Source of the DNA: Candidatus Aalborgicola danicus
GTDB taxonomy: Bacteria > Pseudomonadota > Gammaproteobacteria > Burkholderiales > Burkholderiaceae_C
Direction: 5' to 3'
Length of the DNA: 12,359 nucleotides
NCBI GenBank assembly: GCA_016703945.1
Contig: JADJBC010000023.1
Coordinates: forward strand, 1-12,359
Position 1 is the stretch's first letter; each line of letters begins with the position of its first letter. The notes under the pieces were generated by a model. The model saw only the letters and a list, made by a program, of their open reading frames with translations. It was not told the DNA's origin and made no database searches. Made by a program: the position numbers and the translations under genes. This document shows positions 7,080 through 12,359 of the stretch, one piece after another.

Positions 7080-8402
7080 ATGGCAGTTCGCAAGAGAGAA
7101 GACGAGGTGTTTCCCAATGCCGCAGGGATTGACGTGGGCGCGTCGAGCCATTGGGTGGCGGTGCCCCGACATGTGAGTGATGATTCAGTACGCGAGTTCG
7201 GTGCCATGACCGACGACCTCAACGCGATGGCTGACTGGTTGCTCAAGTGTGGCGTCGATACGGTGGCGCTGGAGTCCACCGGTGTGTACTGGATCCCGGT
7301 GTATGAGGTGCTGGAACAGCGCGGGCTCAAAGTCTGGCTGGTCGATGCGCGCCAGATGAAGTACGTACCTGGGCGCAAGAGCGACGTGCAGGACTGTCAG
7401 TGGCTGCAAAAGCTCATGAGCTTGGGCTTTTTACGCGCGGCCCATCGCCCGGGCGCTCAGGTTTTGTGTTGCGCACGGTGGCGCGCCAGCGCGAAGTGCT
7501 GCTCACCGAGCAGGCCAGTTGGGTGCAGCGCATGCAAAAGGCGCTGGTGCAGATGAACATCCAACTCACCGAAGTGCTCGCCGATGTCATGGGCATGACC
7601 GGCCAAGCCATCATCCGCGACATTGTTGCTGGCCAGCGTGACCCCAAAGCGCTGGCACGCCACCGTCACAGTCGAGTTAAGGCCAGCAGTGAGGAAATCG
7701 TGCAGGCATTGACGGGCAATTGGCGCCAAGAGCACCTATTCGTGCTGACCCAAGCGCTGGCGATGTACGACGACATCGCGCGCCACCTGGTTGAGTGCGA
7801 TACCAAGCTGCATGCGCTGCTGGCCGATCTCGGGCAGTGCCAGGTCAATCTGGGCAAGGCACCGCGAGCGGGCAGTAAATCGCGCCAAGAGTTTGACACC
7901 CGCCAAACGCTGGCCAACTGGGCGGGTGTGGATCTGACACGCATCAACGGGCTAGGCTTGACGGCGGCGACGAAGATACTGGCTGAAATCGGCCCCGACC
8001 TGAGCCGCTTTGCCACCGTCAAGCACTTCTGCTCATGGTTGGGGGTTGTGTCCAGGCACCAAGATCAGCGGGGGCAAGGTGCTGTCAAGCAAAACCAAAC
8101 GATCAGTAAACCGGGTACGCCAAGCCCTGAAAATGGCAGCGATGAGTTTGGCGCACAGCGACTCTGCGCTGGGCGCGTTCTATCGGCGGCTGTGCGCCCG
8201 CATGGACAAGCCTAGCGCCAACACGGCCGTAGCCCACAAGCTCGCACGCATGGTGTACTTCATGCTGACGCGGGGCGAGGACTTTGTGGATCAGGGACAG
8301 CAGCGCTATGAAGAGCAGCAGCATCAGCGCAGCATTGCAGCACTCAAACGCCGGGCCAAGGATCTGGGCTTTGTCATCAGTCCGGTAGCGACTACAGTCT
8401 GA
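7080..8402 (+). CDS. IS110-family DEDD transposase, two frame breaks
   Basis: RNA-guided recombinase of IS110. ATG 7080 has GGAGGA just upstream and begins MAVRKREDEVFPNAAGIDVG. The RuvC-like DEDD residues are visible: D18 (GIDVG), E65 (ALESTGVYW), D102 and D105 (GRKSDVQDCQWL). After a long helical middle comes the C-terminal Tnp_20 domain: INGLGLTAATKILAEIGPDL, FCSWLGLCPGTKISGGKV, RVRQALKMAAMSLAHSDSALGAFYRRL, the last carrying the expected serine. Frame breaks lie at about 7461-7467 (after FLRAAHRPGAQV) and at the G-run 8041-8045 (one G too many). Their net effect is zero, and the corrected length is 440 residues. Read literally it is three overlapping ORFs, which could be sequence error or an inactive copy. 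Confidence 0.9.
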
Positions 8403-8430
8403 AAACCGGATTCAGGTGTTTTGTTTCTTG

Positions 8431-9431
8431 AGAGAAGTTCTTCGCATGTCCGTCGGTCGCTGCCAGCAGCCAAAAGGCCAACTGAGCTCGAACAAAACTG
8501 GCCCGATCCCAGGCAGCATTCGCGCTACCGTTCAAAATTTCCAGGACTTTGCGCATCCCTGGACCACCATCTGCTTCGTATTTTTCGCTCGGATGCAGGC
8601 CAGCTACCTGGCACATGTCTTCCTGAGGCAACCGCGCAATCCACACGTCCTTTGTAGGAGTAAATTCGGAGCTCGCTTGAGCACCGTCCGAAATCCCTTG
8701 CCAGCGTCGGTCAAACCTCTCAACGACAAGCACCTGCTGGTCCTCAAAGTAGGCCATTTCCGTATTCGCCACGATGAAGCCCATTTCTCGTAGGAGCTTT
8801 GCACACAACCACTCATTGGGTACGGAGGTGCGCATGTCGAGATAACCGTTTGCCACCGCCCCAGCGGTACAATTTGAGGATGTGCGTAGTTGGAGTGGCC
8901 AACTGCGGGAGATACCACTTTCCCCCATAGCGCAATAAAGCGGTTTTTTCTTGGGCGCCAGCAATGGAAATGCGGAAGTCCGCATAGCCCCGGACGCGTT
9001 GTCCCAATACCTCGCCAACGGCGGCAGCGCGCAGCTCTTGGGCTACTTGCGCTTCCGTCATAACTTCGCTAGTGATCCGGTCCCACTCTTCCGGGGTTGC
9101 ATCAACAGGCAGTAGCTGCACCGCACCAACACAATCGCGCCCTATTGCATGTAGCAGCTCAAATGCGTCCTGGGATTTAGTTTTGTATCTGGTGCTGATG
9201 CGTTTGCGAATGTCCTCGCTCTCAGGCAGCAAGTTCTCGAAATAGTTGCTAACCACAGGGCCACGGTGTACCGCGTTGCCCGCCCTAAATGGAATAGCCA
9301 ATGACAGTGGCCTAGACTCTTCCCAGTCAATCCAGCTCTGGTCATATCGAAATTCAGGAACCCTGCTGCGCGAGTACTCCCAAACTCCCCACAAAAACAC
9401 CATTCATCCATACGTTCAGAGCATCTGCCAC
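8431..9431 (-). pseudogene. hipA: hipA fragment 1: N-terminal two thirds of HipA toxin kinase, cut by IS110
   Basis: HipA is a Ser/Thr kinase toxin; the E. coli protein phosphorylates GltX and causes growth arrest. The start is GTG 9431, three bases after the hipB stop, opening VADALNVWMNGVFVG. Conserved blocks follow: RGPVVSNYFENLLPES, then FRISIAGAQEKTALL, whose Ser is equivalent to the S150 autophosphorylation site, then PTTHILKLPLG, ALVVERFDRRW-type LVVERFDRRW, LPQEDMCQ, KYEADGGPG and ATDGHAKNFS with catalytic Asp and Asn. The sequence then runs into IS110 and stops about 12 codons later. Frame breaks lie at the C-run 9387-9390 and at about 8858-8870. The metal-binding Asp of fragment 2 and the C-terminal lobe are missing, so any product would lack kinase activity. 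Confidence 0.92.
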
Positions 9432-9434
9432 AGC

Positions 9435-9794
9435 TCACCACTTCCCTTTGCCGCTTTTCAATGCATTAGCGGCAGAAACCCGAGCGATGGTTGTGAGCGA
9501 GCGCTGAGCTTTTGTCTTCCTGGCAGAACCAGCTTTGGCGTGACTTACAAAAGACTCTTCACCTTGCTTTTGAGTTATCGCGCTCATATCGAGAATGACT
9601 TGCGCATTAAGCATGCCTAAAATCTTTAGCAGGGTCTGTACGCTGATGCTCAGTGGGTTCTTTTCAATTTTGGATAGACGTGGTTGACCAATCTCCAGCT
9701 TATCCGCGAGCTGCTTTTGCGTAAGACCTTCCGCTTCTCGCAGCGCCACAAGATGCGCCGAAAGCTGATCGGGCGTTTGGATTTTGAATTCCAT
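9435..9794 (-). CDS. hipB: HipB-type antitoxin, XRE-family helix-turn-helix repressor
   Basis: A 119-residue antitoxin and autorepressor of hipBA. TPDQLSAHLVALREAEGLTQKQLADKLEIGQPRLSKIEKNP is a clear HTH_XRE domain (residues about 7-47), followed by the SISVQTLLKILGMLNAQVILD dimerisation segment. A Lys/Ala-rich tail of about 45 residues then ends in Trp, like the C-terminal Trp of the shorter E. coli HipB that contacts HipA. ATG 9794 is preferred to the upstream in-frame ATG 9812, because 9795-9812 holds the -10 element and part of operator O1. There are no frame breaks. It remains with its promoter and operators although the toxin is destroyed, so it is likely still expressed as an orphan repressor. 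Confidence 0.9.
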   Translation of the reverse strand: MEFKIQTPDQLSAHLVALREAEGLTQKQLADKLEIGQPRLSKIEKNPLSISVQTLLKILGMLNAQVILDMSAITQKQGEESFVSHAKAGSARKTKAQRSLTTIARVSAANALKSGKGKW

Positions 9795-9800
9795 GCATCC

Positions 9801-9829
9801 AATATATTCCAAAAAAAGAATAATTTCAA
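9801..9829 (-). promoter_or_regulatory. hipB promoter, predicts a leaderless mRNA
   Basis: On the minus strand TTGAAA (9829-9824) and TATATT (9806-9801) are 17 bases apart, a near-consensus sigma70 promoter. Only six bases, GGATGC, separate the -10 from ATG 9794. Transcription would therefore begin at or next to the A of the start codon, giving an mRNA without a 5' UTR. Operator O1 overlaps the -10 and spacer, and O2 lies just upstream of the -35. Confidence 0.75.
9805..9822. promoter_or_regulatory. HipB operator O1
   Basis: TATTC-N8-GAATA, an 18-bp inverted repeat covering the promoter -10 and spacer. It has the same architecture as the E. coli HipB operator TATCC-N8-GGATA. Occupancy would block RNA polymerase. 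Confidence 0.78.
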
Positions 9830-9831
9830 TA

Positions 9832-9849
9832 TATTCTTTTTTTGGAATA
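9832..9849. promoter_or_regulatory. HipB operator O2
   Basis: TATTC-N8-GAATA, with half-sites identical to O1 and exactly 27 bp from it. It lies directly upstream of the -35. Confidence 0.78.
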
Positions 9850-9858
9850 ATTGATATT

Positions 9859-9876
9859 CATTCCTTATTTGGAATG
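9859..9876. promoter_or_regulatory. HipB operator O3
   Basis: CATTC-N8-GAATG, a perfect 18-bp inverted repeat with one base per half-site differing from O1/O2. It is again exactly 27 bp on, so all three sites keep the same helical phasing. Confidence 0.72.
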
Positions 9877-9936
9877 ACTTCTGCAACTTGCACCCAGATC
9901 CTCCTCTGGCACATCAGCGATACCTAAAGCTCCGGC

Positions 9937-9971
9937 AACAAAAAAGCCGCCTCGACAAAGGGTCCGGCTTT
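9937..9971 (-). terminator. Terminator downstream of aceA
   Basis: On the minus strand AAAGCCG (9971-9965) pairs with CGGCTTT (9949-9943), followed by TTTGTTG, about 20 bases after the aceA stop. The 15-base loop GACCCTTTGTCGAGG could pair further (GACC...GG) if two bases were lost next to it, in line with indels elsewhere. It separates aceA from the hip operon. Confidence 0.75.
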
Positions 9972-9989
9972 CATATTGAAGAACCGTGC

Positions 9990-11291
9990 TTAGTGGAACT
10001 GCTCTTCTTCGGTAGAACCGGTCAGCGCCGTCACGCTGGACTTGCCGCCCTGGATCACGGTGGTCACTTCGTCGAAGTAACCGGTGCCCACTTCCTGCTG
10101 ATGCGACACGAAGCTGTAACCGCGCTCGCGGGCTGCGAATTCGGGCTCTCTTGCACCTTCTCGACATAGGCGGTCATTCCGCGCAACGTAGTCTTGTGCC
10201 AAGTCAGACATGTGATACCACATATTGTGGATGCCAGCCAACGTGATGAACTGGTACTTGTAACCCATGGCGCCCAGTTCCTTCTGGAACTTGGCAATGG
10301 TGGCATCATCCAGGTTCTTCTTCCAGTTGAATGAAGGCGAGCAGTTGTAGGCCAGCATCTTGCCGGGGTGTTTGGCGTGCACGGCATCAGCAAACTTCTT
10401 GGCAAATTCCAGGTCAGGCGTACCTGTTTCGCACCACACCAGATCGGCGTACTCAGCGTAAGCCACTGCGCGGCTGATAGCCTGGTCCAGACCCTTCTTG
10501 GTCTTGTAGAAGCCTTCGGCGGTGCGCTCACCGGTCAGGAATGGCTTGTCGTTGGCATCGTAGTCGCTGGTCAACAGGTCAGCAGCTTCGGCATCGGTAC
10601 GGGCAATCACCCAAGGTTGGTACGCCGTACACGTCGGCAGCCATACGGGCCGCGATCAGCTTTTGGCAGGCTTCGGTGGTAGCAAACGACCTTTGCCACC
10701 CATGTGACCGCACTTCTTCACTGGAAGCCAATTGGTCTTCAAAGTGCACGCCACCGGCACCAGCGCGGATCATGGCCTTCATCAGTTCGTAGCTTCAACA
10801 CGCCACCGAAACCGGCTTCCGCGTCAGCAACGATGGGCGCGTGGTAATCGATATAACCCTTGTCGCCAGGGCCAACACCCTTGACCACTGGATTTCGTCA
10901 GCGCGGCTGAACGAATTGTTGATGCGCTCGACAACCTTTGGCACCGAGTCCACGGGATACAGCGACTGGTCGGGGTACATGGCGGAATCACTCGTTGTTG
11001 TCTCGCAGCGACTTGCCAGCCAGACAAGTAGATGGCTTTGACGCCAGCTTTGACCTGTTACATGGCCTGTCCGCCAGTCAGTGCTGCCAGGCAGTTAACG
11101 TAAGGCGTGTTGTTGACCAGATCCCACAGCTTTTCAGCACCACGGCGGGCCAAGGTGTACTCGACCTGGAGAAAGAGCCGCGCAGGCGCCCCACGCTAGC
11201 GGCGTTGCCCGCGCTCGATGCCTTTCCAGCGGGGGTTGGTCGCCCAGTCTTTCAAGGGCTGCGATTTGCTGTTCACGGTCTGAGAAGTCAT
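9990..11291 (-). CDS. aceA: Isocitrate lyase, many frame breaks
   Basis: Splits isocitrate into glyoxylate and succinate, the first step of the glyoxylate shunt for growth on acetate or fatty acids. It begins MTSQTVNSKSQPLKDWATNPRWKGIERG at ATG 11291 and ends VTALTGSTEEEQFH at TAA 9992-9990; the 1302-bp span fits the family's 434 or so residues. Blocks seen across frames include YLSGWQVAA, MYPDQSLYPVDSVPKVVERINNSF, ELMKAMIRAGAGGVHFEDQLAS, the catalytic KKCGH (10718-10704), ADLVWCETGTPDLEFAKKF, LAYNCSPSFNWKKNLDD, and ITLAGIHNMWYHM followed by FVSHQQEVGTGYFDEVTTVIQGG. At least eight single-base breaks occur, for example near 11230, 11060, 11010, 10890, 10725, 10690, 10615 and 10160. Every catalytic block survives, so sequence error is more likely than decay, though a real pseudogene cannot be excluded. 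Confidence 0.9.
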
Positions 11292-11356
11292 GGAATCACT
11301 CCGTAGTTAATGAAACGGTGCCTGAACGGTGAGGTGTTGCAGGCTGGGTTTATTCT

Positions 11357-11402
11357 AGTCTTGTATAAGACTTGTGGCGCATCTTATGTCTTATATAAAC
11401 AT
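11357..11402. promoter_or_regulatory. Paired GTCTTrTATAAGAC-type palindromes upstream of aceA
   Basis: AGTCTT-GTAT-AAGACT (11357-11372) is a perfect inverted repeat. ATGTCTTATATAAACAT (11386-11402) repeats the same motif, apparently lacking one G in its right half. The copies are about 30 bp apart and 66-111 bases upstream of the aceA start, where a promoter is expected. They look like sites for a dimeric transcription factor controlling the glyoxylate shunt. I cannot name the regulator from the sequence. Confidence 0.6.
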
Positions 11403-11466
11403 CTTTTTAGGCAAACAAGGTTTCAAATTTCACTCGAAAAATGCAGATAAATCCACATTATGAAAT

Positions 11467-11490
11467 ACAAAAATCATCATGAAAATGATG
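11467..11490 (-). terminator. Weak possible terminator after potC
   Basis: On the minus strand CATCAT-TTTC-ATGATG (11490-11475) is followed by ATTTTTGTA, 22 bases after the potC stop. The stem is only six AT-rich pairs, so it may be weak. The rest of 11292-11511 holds the aceA upstream operators, and I see no gene in it. Confidence 0.4.
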
Positions 11491-11511
11491 GCAAAGGTCG
11501 CTCAAGCGCGC

Positions 11512-12337
11512 TCAGGCATCCCGATAAGCCGCAGCCATTTCCTGCGCACGACGCCTTTCCGCGCGGGACATCCACACGCGGCAACCAAAACGCCCACACT
11601 GACCACGGCCACGGTCAGGGTCGCAACCGTGTTGACACTGGGGCTGAGTCCCAAACGCGCGACTGAAGATGGTGATGGGTGGTGGTTGACCCCGGACCTG
11701 ACAGGAACGCAGATAACACCACGTCGTCCAGCGACAGCGTGAAGGTCAGTAACCATGCTGATCCAACGGCTCGGGCTATAGGTGGCAAGGTCAGAGGAAA
11801 AACACCTGCAGAGGGCGGTGCCTAGATCCTGCGCCGCTTCCTCCAACTGCGGGCTCAGGCCCTGCAGGCGAGACTGCACAACCACCGTTGGCATAGGCCA
11901 TGCCCAACAAGGTATGACCGCCAGATGGTGAAGCCCACGCTCAGGAAACCAAACAAGCGTTGCACTGGAGACCAACATCAACAGCAGCGACAGGCCAATA
12001 ATCACCTCCGCATCACCAGCGGTGAACCCACCATGCCAGCAAACAACGTCCGGCCTGGAACGCTTGAAACGGCGTGCAAGGATTAACGCCGCCAGCGTGC
12101 CCAAGACCACCGAAGAACACGCGTTAGAAAGGCAAATTTGCAGCGACAGCACAAAACCATTGACGATCTCCGCGTCACACACCTGAGTACCTGTGCGCAA
12201 AGTCCAGCCGCCCCATTGGGTCACCATGGGACTGGCATTGAAGCTCAAGACCACCATGCCCCGACCCCCCAAATACAAAACAGAAAGACGACGGATATCC
12301 AGCCCCAGGAGGCCCAACGCATGTTATTGAAACTCAT
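11512..12337 (-). CDS. potC: Spermidine/putrescine ABC transporter permease PotC, many frame breaks
   Basis: Inner-membrane permease of the polyamine importer PotABCD. The start ATG 12337 opens MSFNNMRWASWGWISVVFLF with GGAGAG upstream. Family blocks seen across frames: VVLSFNASPMVTQWGGWTL, NGFVLSLQICLSNACSSVVLGTLAALILARR, VVQSRLQGLSPQLEEAAQDLG (the EAA loop that contacts the ATPase), LTFTLSLDDVVLSAFLSGPGSTT (the PotC signature) and LGLSPSVNTVATLTVAVVSVGVLVA. A one-base shift at the end gives VWMSRAERRRAQEMAAAYRDA and a stop at 11514-11512, more typical than the alternative stop at 11502. Total about 275 residues, normal for PotC. Breaks cluster in runs such as 12265-12275. Assignment to PotC rather than another binding-protein permease rests on the LSLDDVV/SGPG motif. 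Confidence 0.8.
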
Positions 12338-12359
12338 GCCCGTGCTCTCCGCCCGCGAT
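12334..12359 (-). CDS. potB: Possible last codons of potB
   Basis: A frame reading RGRRARA and ending in TGA (12336-12334) overlaps the potC ATG as ATGA, the usual potB-potC junction. Only eight codons are visible, so identity rests on gene order alone. Confidence 0.35.

Larger units (their letters stand above)
6763..8434 (+). mobile_element. IS110-family insertion sequence, about 1672 bp
   Basis: The limits come from the broken hipA reading frame. On the left hipA stops being readable at 6759-6762, on the right at 8431-8434, and both sites read AGAG. Removing one copy plus the DNA between gives continuous HipA (KNFS|VALH). No terminal inverted repeats are visible, as expected for IS110 elements, which recombine via a circular form guided by RNA. 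It contains a DEDD transposase on the plus strand, opposite to hipA. Because AGAG is shared, each end is uncertain by up to four bases. Confidence 0.85.

Noticed and set aside
9795..9812. Upstream ATG at 9812 as the hipB start (MEYIGC...)
   Set aside because: These codons overlap the -10 element and operator O1, so they would lie upstream of the predicted transcript start.
11502..11511. potC stop at 11502-11504 in the literal frame
   Set aside because: The frame giving ERRRAQEMAAAYRDA and a stop at 11512-11514 looks more like the usual PotC C-terminus; the literal tail follows an indel.
1..12359. Genome-reduction symbiont with decaying genes
   Set aside because: Breaks fall equally in indispensable genes and leave all catalytic motifs intact, with few substitutions; sequence error explains this better.
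1..12359. CRISPR array, prophage genes, rRNA or plasmid origin
   Set aside because: No spaced direct repeats, phage structural genes, rRNA sequence or iteron-like arrays were seen; the only regular array is the three hip operators.

Overview
The window reads as a chromosomal segment of a beta-proteobacterium of the order Burkholderiales, most likely a Comamonadaceae-type genome. The basis is the thrS-infC-rpmI order, the character of the IF3, ThrRS, isocitrate lyase and PotC proteins, and moderate-to-high GC. All host genes lie on the minus strand. Species cannot be named from sequence alone.

Read in the direction of transcription, from high to low coordinates: the last codons of a probable potB and all of potC (polyamine ABC permease, 11512-12337); aceA (isocitrate lyase, 9990-11291), with a palindromic operator pair upstream and a terminator downstream; a hipBA toxin-antitoxin operon followed by thpR (RNA 2',3'-cyclic phosphodiesterase); then the translation cluster thrS-infC-rpmI, running off the window at position 1.

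The hipA toxin gene is in three pieces. An IS110-family element (about 6763-8434, transposase on the plus strand) sits directly after the kinase motif DGHAKNFS. A complete IS66-family element (3931-6578, perfect terminal inverted repeats, perfect 8-bp target duplication ATTGGAAG) sits 60 codons further on. Removing both restores a continuous HipA resembling E. coli K-12 HipA. The antitoxin gene hipB is intact, as is its control region: three TATTC-N8-GAATA-type operators exactly 27 bp apart over a sigma70 promoter that predicts a leaderless mRNA.

The most informative regulatory find is upstream of thrS. It is a 13-codon leader peptide with four Thr codons, followed by mutually exclusive 1:2, 2:3 and 3:4 RNA helices, the last being a strong intrinsic terminator. 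This is a complete ribosome-mediated attenuator that would couple thrS expression to Thr-tRNA charging. Just downstream, infC begins at an AUC codon, held in place by an in-frame stop two codons upstream.

Single-base indels, many in homopolymers, break rpmI, infC, thrS, aceA, potC, hipA and both transposases. Because rpmI, infC and thrS are essential, most of these are more likely sequence or assembly errors than gene decay. The two IS insertions in hipA are real structural disruptions. Genes with no visible frame damage are thpR, hipB, tnpA and tnpB.
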